Positions 1-9,500 of a stretch of 13,791 nt of DNA are shown piece by piece. The position numbers and the translations under genes are program-made. The stretch spans positions 1 through 13,791 of the forward strand of contig DAGF01000082.1 of assembly GCA_002495645.1 (NCBI GenBank), read 5' to 3'. Each line of letters opens with the position of its first letter. Position 1 is the first letter of the stretch. The notes below the pieces were generated by a model, which saw only the letters and a program-made list of their open reading frames with translations, had not been told where the DNA came from and did no database searches. Origin of the DNA: Euryarchaeota archaeon UBA549 (GTDB lineage Archaea > Thermoplasmatota > Poseidoniia > Poseidoniales > Poseidoniaceae).

Positions 1-1
1 G

Positions 2-3000
2 GACTGGAACGAAACACGGCCTGCCGGTACCAGCATTTCCGTGAACGTCGGCTACAAGGCCAGTTCATCGCTCTGCAGCAACGGTAACTCTGGCGTGCAA
101 ACCTACACCTCTCCCAATACGACGAAATCCATGACCGGGTCGTCGTACTATTTCTGTGTCCGCATCATGCTCTCCACCTCCTCCACCGGGGCCACGCCGA
201 CCATCACCGACTTGTCCATTGCTCTGCACTCCAATGCCCCCAGTCAACCAGGATTGACCATTGACGGGCAATCCGCCTACAAGCGCTCTGCTCAAGACGG
301 CGCCCTCATTGGACCGCTTTCTGTTTCCGGCAACGCCATCGTGAATGCGCTCAACGACGCCATTCCGGACACCGGCTCGGGGACGGTGGATATTCCGATT
401 GAATTGACCTCCGAATCAGCAGGAAAACTGTCCATCACCTCGTTTGAAATCACCTACATTATGCAGACGGTCAACCTCGATTTGAACATCCCAGAGGACG
501 AAATTCTTCACGAGCGCATCACGCCTTACGAAATCGTATCTCGCCACGTCATCGGCGAATCAGCTAACTCGATGGTCAGCGCAGACCTCACGCTCATGAC
601 GGCGGGAAGTGCGGCCAACTGGCCCGTCATTACGTGGCAGTACGGCGACGTCTTCCCCGACCCGAACGATCCCGCACAATACATTGAGGTCGACCCCTCT
701 TCCTACTCGGTGGAGAGCAACGGCATACTCGAGATTCATTGGAAGTTCTTTGTCACCAGCGAGATGCCCGACCAAGACAACGTCCGCTTCCGCGTCGGCT
801 GTCTGGACGACAGCGGCACGGCCGGTTTCGCACCAGAGCCACTCGTCTCCGAAGACGGGCTCCGAGTGAACCGCTCCTTTGGCCTTGGATGGTTGAACGT
901 CCGAGACAACGATGGTGAGTTGACCTCCATGGACGTTGAAGACGGCTCGTGGGTCGCTGCGGGTGAACAACTTCACTTCGTGGGCGCCATGTGGTTCCAG
1001 GACACCGACGATGCTCCCAAAGACAGCGCCTTTGACGTTCGTATTTCCCGAAACGGCTACGTTGAATCCTCGGCAAGGGACACGACCAACAACAACGGCT
1101 CGTTCTTTGTCTCCATCGACCTGCCCAACATCGACGTGCCCGACGGTTTGACCTACGAGGTACAGACCTACAACGAGCGCAACCCCGACCACGTTCAGCA
1201 ACCCAACACCGAATGGCGCCGCACCTACCTCGTGGATGCTACGCATCCTGAACGACTCCAAGTCGCACCGGTCGAAGACGCCTATGAGGCAGCGACCAAC
1301 GAGCAAATGGTTCAGGTGCTCGTCGAAGATAAGGTCGGCCATCCCATGGAGTTGGAACTCAACTACTGGGTGGAGGCTGACCACGACGCCAACCGCAACG
1401 GTGAGGCCGACCCCGAGGAATACGTGAGCAAGGTTGTCACCAACACCACGGAGGCCCGCGCGAAGTGGTTCATCACGACCATCGACACCTCTCGAAACCC
1501 CAACATGGGTCGTGTTTCGTACTTCTGGGACGGAGGTGACCAAGCAGGAAATCCGCTTCACTTCAAGGTCATGAACGACGATGATGAATTCATCTCCTTT
1601 GAATCCGCAGAAGGCTTCCTGTATGACGACGCCACCTTCCGAACTCGCAAGGACTCCTCCGCCATCTTCACCGGCCTCGAATGGTTTGGCCACGAGGACA
1701 ACGAAGCGGTCTACGCCGGCATGGAACAGACGATTTCCTTGGGCTTCATTGACGCCAACACGGCTATTGACTTCGAGTTCATTTCGCTGGTGTTTGATTT
1801 TGAAGGACCCAACCCTGCGCGAGACGCTCAAGCCATCTCCTATTCGGGGACCAACAACACCTTCTGGTCGGACTCCCCTTACATCCACCTCTTGCCAACC
1901 AGCAAGATGACACAAACCACCAACGAATCGGGTCTACCGTGGATCATGCTTGATTTCCACTTCAAGTTCAGTTGGGATTGGCCCGACGAAGAGATGGGTG
2001 ATGTTGCCTTGCTCTACAAGGAGTTGGGCAGTTCAGACCCTTCGCGCATCCTCTTGCTCGAACACACCTTCCGCGTTGAGAACGACCTCATGCTCTCCCC
2101 GACGGACTTCAAGGTGGAGGACATCAGTGAACCCAGAACCGGTCCAGTCGCTGACGGCAGCCGTGTGCGCAAGGACGACCGCTTGGCCTTCACGGGTCGT
2201 GTGGTCTACGAAGGAAGCCAGGTGCCAGCACCCCGAGACGTCGGTATTCTCGTGGAGGTCTTCGACGGTGAGAAATTGTGGTCCGACGGGTCGCTGACTT
2301 CTGAAGGCGATTACGCCGTTGAAGTACCGCTGTCCTCGGCCCTAACGCTGCAGTCTTCGCCATCTCGTACCTGCTTGATTTCCATCACGAACATTCCCGG
2401 ACGAGGGGAAGACATGACGGGCACCTTGGTCTCGACCACGCTCCAAGTCGTTGTTGACGACGCAGCACCACGTGTCACTCGCCGTATCGCTCCGCTCAAC
2501 GTCATCGATATTTCCGCCAACAACGATTTGACCCAAATTGAAGTTGAATTCCAGGGCACCGAAGACGCCGACCTGACCGGCTCAAAGCAAATCGTCCACT
2601 GGGTGATGCGCGACGCTACCCGAACCATGACCATCGGTGCAGGCTCAACCCTGCTTGGCATGCAGCAAGACGGACAGAACGTGATGTGGACGGGTGTTGT
2701 TGACATCACGGCTGGCGGAACGGTGATTCCCAAGGCCGGCGACTTCGTTGGTTTCTACGTGACCGGCTATGACGCCGCAGGCAACCAGTTCCCTGTGGTC
2801 TCAAACTCCGAAGCCAGTCCAATTCCCGAGCTCGCCTCGGACGACACGGACTTTGAACGCCAATGGGTTCGCCTGGGCGCTGTTGGTCCCGAGTTGCGCG
2901 TCAAGAACATCGTGATGAGCGACGACCACATTGCGCCCGGTGCCAAAATCGACATCACGGCGACGATTTACAATGCGGGAGGCAACACCACTTCGCAGTT

Positions 3001-3418
3001 CAAGGTCGCGTTCTACGCTGGTTCAAGCGATGAGCCCTTTGATGTGGTTCGTGTGAACGGCATTGACGCTGGCGAACTTTACCCCGTGAGCATCGTTTGG
3101 GAATCCGAAGACGTCGACCGTATCCGTGTCGTGGTCGATGCCGAAAACGAGGTGCCTGAAGCCAACGATGACGACAACTCGGCTGAACACGCCGTGACCA
3201 TTGCGTACGGGCAATACCTCGGTTGGTTTGACTCGGTTCGCGAACAGCCACTGGCGTGGATGTTTGCCATCCTCAGCATCTTGACCTTGGCGATCGTCTT
3301 CACCGTCGCTACCAAGACCTCCATTGACTATGGCGAGGGTGCCTTTGACGAAGACGAGGCCGATTGGGAAGATGAGGACGAGGACGAAGACGATGAGTTT
3401 GACGAAGGGGACGATTGA
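2..3418 (+). CDS. Giant cell-surface protein, C-terminal part (5' partial)
   Basis: The reading frame is open from base 2, so the GTG at 41 is an internal valine and the true start lies outside the window. About 1138 residues are visible. The body is beta-rich and Asp/Thr/Ser-rich, typical of extracellular Ig-like arrays. Two stretches look like copies of one module: around bases 941-1140 (DGSWVAAGEQLHFVG) and 2152-2340 (DGSRVRKDDRLAFTG). A CARDB-like adhesion domain follows at about 2890-3205, with the usual pattern of hydrophobic strands, an asparagine-glycine-glycine turn and an Asn/Asp-rich end. One membrane helix (PLAWMFAILSILTLAIVF, about 3248-3319) precedes a 32-residue tail in which 21 residues are Asp or Glu. 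The topology is therefore type I: large ectodomain outside, short acidic tail inside. Ligand and function are unknown; adhesion or envelope structure is inferred. Membership of a surface-protein class is fairly sure, the individual domain names less so. Confidence 0.85.
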   Translation, partial: DWNETRPAGTSISVNVGYKASSSLCSNGNSGVQTYTSPNTTKSMTGSSYYFCVRIMLSTSSTGATPTITDLSIALHSNAPSQPGLTIDGQSAYKRSAQDGALIGPLSVSGNAIVNALNDAIPDTGSGTVDIPIELTSESAGKLSITSFEITYIMQTVNLDLNIPEDEILHERITPYEIVSRHVIGESANSMVSADLTLMTAGSAANWPVITWQYGDVFPDPNDPAQYIEVDPSSYSVESNGILEIHWKFFVTSEMPDQDNVRFRVGCLDDSGTAGFAPEPLVSEDGLRVNRSFGLGWLNVRDNDGELTSMDVEDGSWVAAGEQLHFVGAMWFQDTDDAPKDSAFDVRISRNGYVESSARDTTNNNGSFFVSIDLPNIDVPDGLTYEVQTYNERNPDHVQQPNTEWRRTYLVDATHPERLQVAPVEDAYEAATNEQMVQVLVEDKVGHPMELELNYWVEADHDANRNGEADPEEYVSKVVTNTTEARAKWFITTIDTSRNPNMGRVSYFWDGGDQAGNPLHFKVMNDDDEFISFESAEGFLYDDATFRTRKDSSAIFTGLEWFGHEDNEAVYAGMEQTISLGFIDANTAIDFEFISLVFDFEGPNPARDAQAISYSGTNNTFWSDSPYIHLLPTSKMTQTTNESGLPWIMLDFHFKFSWDWPDEEMGDVALLYKELGSSDPSRILLLEHTFRVENDLMLSPTDFKVEDISEPRTGPVADGSRVRKDDRLAFTGRVVYEGSQVPAPRDVGILVEVFDGEKLWSDGSLTSEGDYAVEVPLSSALTLQSSPSRTCLISITNIPGRGEDMTGTLVSTTLQVVVDDAAPRVTRRIAPLNVIDISANNDLTQIEVEFQGTEDADLTGSKQIVHWVMRDATRTMTIGAGSTLLGMQQDGQNVMWTGVVDITAGGTVIPKAGDFVGFYVTGYDAAGNQFPVVSNSEASPIPELASDDTDFERQWVRLGAVGPELRVKNIVMSDDHIAPGAKIDITATIYNAGGNTTSQFKVAFYAGSSDEPFDVVRVNGIDAGELYPVSIVWESEDVDRIRVVVDAENEVPEANDDDNSAEHAVTIAYGQYLGWFDSVREQPLAWMFAILSILTLAIVFTVATKTSIDYGEGAFDEDEADWEDEDEDEDDEFDEGDD

Positions 3419-3421
3419 CCC

Positions 3422-3431
3422 CTGTTAACAG
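3422..3431. other. 10-bp perfect palindrome just after the surface-protein stop
   Basis: CTGTTAACAG is a perfect inverted repeat starting three bases after the TGA of the upstream gene, in the 80-base gap before the helicase. It has no loop and no T-run follows, so it is not a convincing terminator. It could be a protein-binding site or chance. Confidence 0.3.
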
Positions 3432-3486
3432 CGTCATGATTCCAGCCAAATCCTCAAATGCAGTGGGTTGAGCCATTCTCCACGAG

Positions 3487-3495
3487 GGTGGGGAG
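3487..3495 (+). promoter_or_regulatory. Ribosome binding site of the helicase, inside a potential hairpin
   Basis: GGTGGGGAG lies three bases before the ATG at 3499 and resembles the archaeal Shine-Dalgarno sequence, which supports that start. Bases 3478-3483 (CTCCAC) can pair with 3488-3493 (GTGGGG, one G-T pair) around a GAGG loop. An alternative five-pair stem joins 3477-3481 to 3492-3496. Either would mask the site. No TATA box is visible at the distance expected for a leaderless start, so the gene may be read from a leader or through from upstream. Confidence 0.45.
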
Positions 3496-3498
3496 AGT

Positions 3499-6400
3499 AT
3501 GTCACGCGTTTTCTCCCGACTTCACCCATCGCTGTCCAAAGCGCTTGATGAAAAAGGCTGGAACGCCACGCCCGTGCAAGAGCGCGTCATCCCCGATATC
3601 ATGGAAGGCAAGGACCGATTGGTCATCGCTCCCACCGGTTCAGGCAAGACCATGGCGGGTATCCTTCCGCTGTTTCACCGATGCCTTTCAGAAGAGTGGC
3701 CGTCCCTCTCGATGGTGTACATCACGCCCTTACGAGCCCTCAACAGGGACGTTGACCGAAGGCTGAGGGAATTGGCTGCTGCTGTGGGCTTGCGGGTCGA
3801 TGTCCGCCACGGCGACACCAGTCAGGCCCAACGAGCGAAGCAAACGCGAAACCCGCCCAACCTTCTCGTGACCACACCCGAAACCTTCCAACTCATGTTC
3901 AGCGGCAAGAACCTCAGGGCCATGCTCAGCACGGTGCAAGCGGTGGTCGTTGACGAGGTTCACGACCTCGCCGCTTCCGAACGCGGCTGGCAACTCGGGG
4001 TCGGACTGACCCGTCTTGAAGCGTGGACCGGCCATGCTGTTCAGCGCCTCGGTCTTTCAGCGACCGTTGGCAACCCCGAGGCCGTCGCCCATTGGCTTTC
4101 ACCCGGCAAGGCTCAACCGCTCATCACCACGGGCCATCGCGCCACCGAATTGACGGTGGAATCGCCCTACCCGACCCCCGAAGACGAAATCAACAGCGTA
4201 GAAAGTGCGCTGAGCCCGAAGCAACACGCGTCCTATCGCCATCTTTGCGACATCCTGCGAACGCAAGCACCGTGTTTGGTGTTCGTCAACAGCCGAAGCG
4301 ACGCGGAGACACTTTCCACTCGCCTGCAAAGCATGGCACCCGACCTCAAAATCGGTGTTCATCACGGTTCCCTCGCCGCTGAAACGCGCCAGCAGATGGA
4401 GGACGAACTGCGAGACGGGACCCTTGCAGGCTTGGTCTGCACGTCCAGTCTTGAACTCGGCATCGATGTCGGCAGTGTGCGGCGAATCGTACAGGTTCAC
4501 TCGCCCAAATCGGTGGACCGCATGTTGCAGCGCGTGGGCCGAGCCGACCACCGCCTCGGTGGTGTTGGTCGTGGCCATGTCATCTCGTGGGATGTTGACC
4601 ATTTGCTGGAATCAGCGGTGGTCGCCCAACGCGCCATGAACGGCGACATCGAGCCCGTGGTGTGGCGAAAGCGTCCGGGCGTCATCGCCGCCAATCAATT
4701 GGTGCTCATGGCCCATTGTTTCAAAGCGGTCAGTATCGATGAAGCGACCCGCCTCATCGCCGCAGCGCCGCAATTTGAGGGATGGGAACGGCCGGATACC
4801 GAGGCGCTCTTGCACGTTTTAGCCGAACGATGGGTGCTCCGTTTCACGCCAAAGCCCGCCGAGTTACCGTGGTACCGGTGGCCAAAAGCGATCTACGCCG
4901 AGGCTCGTGAGGCCGCAGCAGCGCGCGGAGAAAACCTGCCAGAGGACCTTCCGTTGTACTCCACGCCCGATGAAGAGCTTCCCCGCATCTACACTGAACG
5001 TACCGTTGACGTTCCCAAGCGGTTCGCCAAGGGCTGGTTTTCAACCGCTGGAAAAACGCGTGAGTGGGTCTCCAATCATCTGTCCATGATTCCCGACAAG
5101 AAGACGTATCGGGTTCGGGATGCAGTCACACGGCGAAGCCTCGGCAACGTGGATGAAGCCTTCGTTCTCAGCCTCAACGATGCTGGCGAGGACGACGACG
5201 GGACGCCTCGTCGTTTCGTTATCGCAGGTCGCACTTGGCTCATCGTCGACGCCGACCCTGAGCAGTCCGAACTGCTCGTCGCTCCGGTCAACGACCACGG
5301 GAAAGCACCGCAGTGGTTGGGTGAACTGCCTCCCGTCCCAGAATCGGTGGCCAGGGACGTCGGTTATCTTCGCCACCTCATCGCGCACGACTTGGGCTTG
5401 CTCGAAGCACCCGAACCACCTTCTTTGGACCCGCTCGCTCTCATTCCTTCCCGTACCACAACACTGGCTGATTACCCTCTGGACGATGAAGCCCGAAGCA
5501 TGCTCGCTGAGACGGTTGCCGCCCACGTGGACGCGACCGGTACCTTGCCAACCGACCGTGTGATGACCCTTGAAGAGCGAGACGACGCCTTCGTGCTGAA
5601 TTGCTGTCAGGGCTCCAAAATCAACGAAGCCCTCGGCAATTTTTTGCTCGCCATGGCCTCCACCAAATCAGGAAGTTGGGGGCGCCTCATCGTTGAACCG
5701 ACCCGAATCGCTCTGCAGGTTGGCGGTGTTCGCCCCGAAGACATCGTCGGATGGCTCATGGAAACGCCACCCGACGCCATTGAGCAATTGTTGAGCATCA
5801 CCGTTCCGAATTCCCGACAGGTTCGCTGGCGCTTTGCGCAGGTCGCGAAAATTTTCGGCATCTTACGCCACGGTGTTGACCCCCGGCGCATCAACCTCCA
5901 AGCCTTGCTTCGCAAGTACCGAGGGACCGTCGTGATGGAGGAAGTTCTCTCGAAATTATTCCACGAACGCATGGATGTTCAGGGGGCTGCTGATGTGTTG
6001 CGCGGTTTGCAATCCGGTGTCCTGTCGCTCTCCATCACCGCCCAAGGCCCGCTCGGTCTCTCCAACCGCACCCAAGACGACATGCTGCTGCCCAATTGGG
6101 ACAACGCCGCCCTTCGGGAACGTCTGCGAGGCCGTTTGACCAATGAACGGGCCGTGCTTTGTTGTCTTCGGTGTAATGCTGTCCGCCGCTTCAGGGTCGC
6201 TCGCTTTGAGGCGATGGAGCGTCCGGGAACCTGTTTGAAGTGCGGTGGCAAACGGCTCGCTTGTGCCCGTGAGGGCCTTCAGGACATGCTCGAGGGCTGG
6301 GTGAAATCCGAGGACCAGAAGGACCAGGACCGGATGATGAAGAACGCGGATTTGGTCGCCAACCGTGGTCTTGAAGCCATCATGTGCTTGATGGGGCGAG

Positions 6401-6525
6401 GCATCGCTGAGGCCACTGCGAATCGGTTGCTGGTCAAAGTTTCACCCGGTGACACCGACGGTCTGCTCCAAGCCATTCACCGGGCCGAAGTCGAGTACGC
6501 TCGTACCCGTCGCTTCTGGGGATGA
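3499..6525 (+). CDS. lhr: Lhr-family ATP-dependent helicase with C-terminal zinc ribbon
   Basis: This is a complete 1008-residue superfamily 2 helicase of the Lhr type, a 3'-to-5' nucleic-acid translocase linked in bacteria and archaea to DNA repair. The motifs appear in order: Walker A APTGSGKT (44-51), Ia TPLRALNRD (76-84), Ib TTPETF (125-130), II DEVH (152-155), III SAT (187-189), IV LVFVNSRSDAETL (260-272), V SSLELGIDVGS (316-326) and VI QRVGRADHR (344-352). The two RecA domains are followed by the winged-helix and Lhr-core region. A CxxC pair at C889/C892 and another at C912/C915 form a likely zinc ribbon, and the protein ends in ARTRRFWG, an ending I recall from archaeal Lhr relatives. 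The length fits the archaeal group, which is shorter than E. coli Lhr. It sits alone between two surface-protein genes, 80 bases after one and convergent with the other. Family assignment is firm; whether the in vivo substrate is DNA, RNA or hybrids cannot be read from the sequence. Confidence 0.95.
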   Translation: MSRVFSRLHPSLSKALDEKGWNATPVQERVIPDIMEGKDRLVIAPTGSGKTMAGILPLFHRCLSEEWPSLSMVYITPLRALNRDVDRRLRELAAAVGLRVDVRHGDTSQAQRAKQTRNPPNLLVTTPETFQLMFSGKNLRAMLSTVQAVVVDEVHDLAASERGWQLGVGLTRLEAWTGHAVQRLGLSATVGNPEAVAHWLSPGKAQPLITTGHRATELTVESPYPTPEDEINSVESALSPKQHASYRHLCDILRTQAPCLVFVNSRSDAETLSTRLQSMAPDLKIGVHHGSLAAETRQQMEDELRDGTLAGLVCTSSLELGIDVGSVRRIVQVHSPKSVDRMLQRVGRADHRLGGVGRGHVISWDVDHLLESAVVAQRAMNGDIEPVVWRKRPGVIAANQLVLMAHCFKAVSIDEATRLIAAAPQFEGWERPDTEALLHVLAERWVLRFTPKPAELPWYRWPKAIYAEAREAAAARGENLPEDLPLYSTPDEELPRIYTERTVDVPKRFAKGWFSTAGKTREWVSNHLSMIPDKKTYRVRDAVTRRSLGNVDEAFVLSLNDAGEDDDGTPRRFVIAGRTWLIVDADPEQSELLVAPVNDHGKAPQWLGELPPVPESVARDVGYLRHLIAHDLGLLEAPEPPSLDPLALIPSRTTTLADYPLDDEARSMLAETVAAHVDATGTLPTDRVMTLEERDDAFVLNCCQGSKINEALGNFLLAMASTKSGSWGRLIVEPTRIALQVGGVRPEDIVGWLMETPPDAIEQLLSITVPNSRQVRWRFAQVAKIFGILRHGVDPRRINLQALLRKYRGTVVMEEVLSKLFHERMDVQGAADVLRGLQSGVLSLSITAQGPLGLSNRTQDDMLLPNWDNAALRERLRGRLTNERAVLCCLRCNAVRRFRVARFEAMERPGTCLKCGGKRLACAREGLQDMLEGWVKSEDQKDQDRMMKNADLVANRGLEAIMCLMGRGIAEATANRLLVKVSPGDTDGLLQAIHRAEVEYARTRRFWG

Positions 6526-6543
6526 TGACCCCAAAGAAGGTGG

Positions 6544-9500
6544 TCAACCAAGGCGGTTGAAACTGCCATCGGGCATCATCTGCCAGCGAACACCGTCGGT
6601 TTGGACATAAATCGTCTGGCCCGTTGAGGTGTCGTATTGGCCGCCCGGTGGGAGCCCGGTGTAATCAGCGACCGTGGTCGGCTGAGCGGGGGGCGGTGGA
6701 GCCGTAGCTGCTTGGGGAGGAGCGGGAGCGGTCATGACCGGTTGGACGGGTTGTTGTGCCACGGGTTGTTGTGCCACAGGTTGCTGCATCATTGGCTGCG
6801 TTGCTTGCATGCCCATGCCGGGTTGGGCCATGGGTTGTGCGGCTCCTTCGGTCCACATTTGTTGACTGAAATCCTTGTTTTCGCCACCGCCTCGTCCTCG
6901 AAGCACGACCACACCAACACCGATGGCTACACCCAACACGCCGATGGCCGAGCCTGCGATGAGCATGGTGTTGGAGGATTGGGAATCGCTTTCTTCGTCG
7001 TCGTTGGTTTCGCCACCCTCGTTGTTTCCACCGTTGCTGTCGTCGTTGGTTTCGCCACCCACGTCCTCAACGGCCGTGTCTTTACCGTCGTGCTGCGAGG
7101 TGTCGCCAGAAACAACCACGTCACCTTCTGCTGCCACAGCGGTTCCATCGAGCGTGGACGATTCGGTAACAAAGGCCACCGAGGCCGAATGGGCAATGCC
7201 ACCGTCCAACGACACCACGTTGAGTTGAATGGTGTATTCGTGAAGCGGAATGTCTTCATCGATGTCAAAGGTCACCGAAAAGGTCAGGTCGCCGTTGGCG
7301 TCAATATCGCCCCAGGTGATGACGGCGCTATCGATGAGCGCTTGGTTGTAAGGCTCAACGATGATGTCGAGCATGCCACCCATGCTCAAATCCAATCCGT
7401 TGTGGGCATCAATCGCCCCCGAAATGGCCATCTCGCCTTCCTCTATGAGTTGTTCACGGTTGTCGATGTCGAGCGAGAACTCGGGAAGCGATGTGATACT
7501 GAAGGTGATTTCGTCGGAACGAATCGTCTCTCCAGCGGTGCCGGAAATAACCACGGTGTAATCGCCTTCGGTCAGGTTGTCGGCAAGGGTCAAGGTCAGG
7601 ACGGCCATGAACGGGGCTTTGCCTTGACCGAAGTCGAGTTCAGCCGTCACGCCGTCCGGTACCACAACCGACAGGCTGACATCGGCTCCAAAGCCGTTCA
7701 CGGGTTCAATGAAGATGGGTGTTGGAACGACCCAAGGAACGCCGCCTGGAAGGACGATCCACGGGTCCATCGTTTGGATCTCAAAGTCGGGCGTGTTATC
7801 CACCGTGAACGGGACGGTGACCGAGCGGTCTCGTCCGTCGTGCGTGCCGGTGATGGTCAATTCGTATTCACCACTTGTGAGGTTCGTCGTGTCCACGACC
7901 ACCGCACCGAGGTCGTCGATGGTCAACTGCTGGTTATCGTACGTCAACGGGGCGTTCTGCGCGTTCACCGTGGCGCTGATGTCCACGGTGCTGTTGAATT
8001 CGTTGAAACCGACCACGTTTACCCACGCAGCAAACGGCAGTCCGTACTTGGCCACGTTATCGGGCACGCTGGGCAAGATGGTGAAGTCGGGCGTGGCCCA
8101 ATCGTTGTTGCCTTCTCGTCCTGCAAAGGATTGAATGCCGTTGGCGGTCACTTGGTTGCCGTTTACGTCAAAGGATTGCGTGCCAAGGTGTCGGTAGTTG
8201 AGAGGAAGCGCTCCCGAGTCGGTGAAGGTGATGTCGAGCATGGTGCAACCGCCCATCACGACCTGCATGGACAATGTACCGCTGCCTTCAGCGGCTTCAC
8301 TCCAAACTTTGCCTTCGGTCAAGGGGAAGTTGAGTTCGTTCATGCCGTTGGCGTAGGTCAAATCCATCTTCATGGTCGTCGACTGGTCAGCACCCATCGG
8401 AATACAGCCATCCGCAATGGTGCCGCCATTACCGGAGCCGCCACCGCCCATGCCACCGTCGCCGCCGCCACCAGAGCCGCCGCCACCAGAGCCGCCGCCA
8501 TTACCGCCACCGCCGTTCTGACTGTCGCTGCAACCAAAGAAGTCAACGGATTCACCGGCAGGCGTGTTTGGACAGTTGTCCTCATCGTCGTTCACGCCGT
8601 CGCTGTCGGCGTCAGCCGTTCCGCTACCGCCGCCATTACCGCCACCGCCATTGTCGTCGGGGCAACCGTCGCCGTCAGCGTCGTTTTCTGAGGTGGATGC
8701 CTCGTTGGGGCACGCATCGTTTGAATCGGGAATGCCGTCGCCATCGGCGTCATCGCTCCCGCCGCCGCCGGAGCCGCCGCCGCTGTTCTGTTCATCTGAA
8801 CAACCCCAAGCGTCCACTTCTGCTCCTGGTGCAGTGTTTGGACAATCATCAAAGAAATCATCAACGCCATCGCAGTCTTGGTCCTCAGCACATTCTCGGC
8901 CCGAGGTGTCACTGTTGGCGCCAAAGCCGCTCATTTCCATCGAGCTGGTGTGGGTGAGGTTCTCGTGAACAAGGGACAGGGTATCCTTGGCGAAGCACGC
9001 CTCCCCCGTCTCCTCGTCGACGGTCTTCGTCGTCATGCCCATCAGGCTCATTTCGAGCGTAGCCTTTCCTGCAATGTCAACACGGTAGCACTCTTTTCCT
9101 GAAACCGTATCCACGCCGGTGACGGTCATTTGGTGGTACTCGTCGTAGGTTACGCCCATCATGGAGGGCATGGAGATGGAGAAGTTCCAGTAGTCGCCGT
9201 TGGTCCACACCGGTGCGCTCTGTGTGTCCGTGGAAGCGGCGTTTGCGAATTGGAAGGAAGAAAGCGTGGAGGTGTACATGATGTTGCCTTTGGCGTCGTA
9301 GGTGTCGGCAGCGACGTACCAGCCGGCGGTAGGTGCGTACCACTGGACCTCGTACCCAGCATCGATCTCAAGGACATAGGCGCCACCACCGGCTTCGGTC
9401 ATGGTGGCGTTCACGGCCACGCTGTAGACGCCGCCGACTTCGGTTTTCTCTTCATCGAGGAAGATGGTGTCCCGTGTCTTTCCTGGGTTGGAGGTGGCGT

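Noticed and set aside
41..43. GTG as the start of the first surface protein
   Set aside because: The frame is open to the window edge and the upstream residues look like the same protein, so this is an internal valine codon.
560..1915. 451-codon open frame on the - strand
   Set aside because: It lies opposite the first surface protein and reflects third-position G/C bias. No start signal or recognisable domain.
6526..6543. Bidirectional terminator between the convergent helicase and surface-protein genes
   Set aside because: The 18-base gap has no T-run and no hairpin. Termination probably occurs inside the opposing gene, but nothing visible marks it.
6637..8691. Long 684-codon open frame on the + strand
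   Set aside because: It is the antisense shadow of the surface-protein gene on the - strand. Its product is Val/Arg/His-rich with no motif, whereas the - strand frame shows a signal peptide, thrombospondin repeats and a membrane helix.
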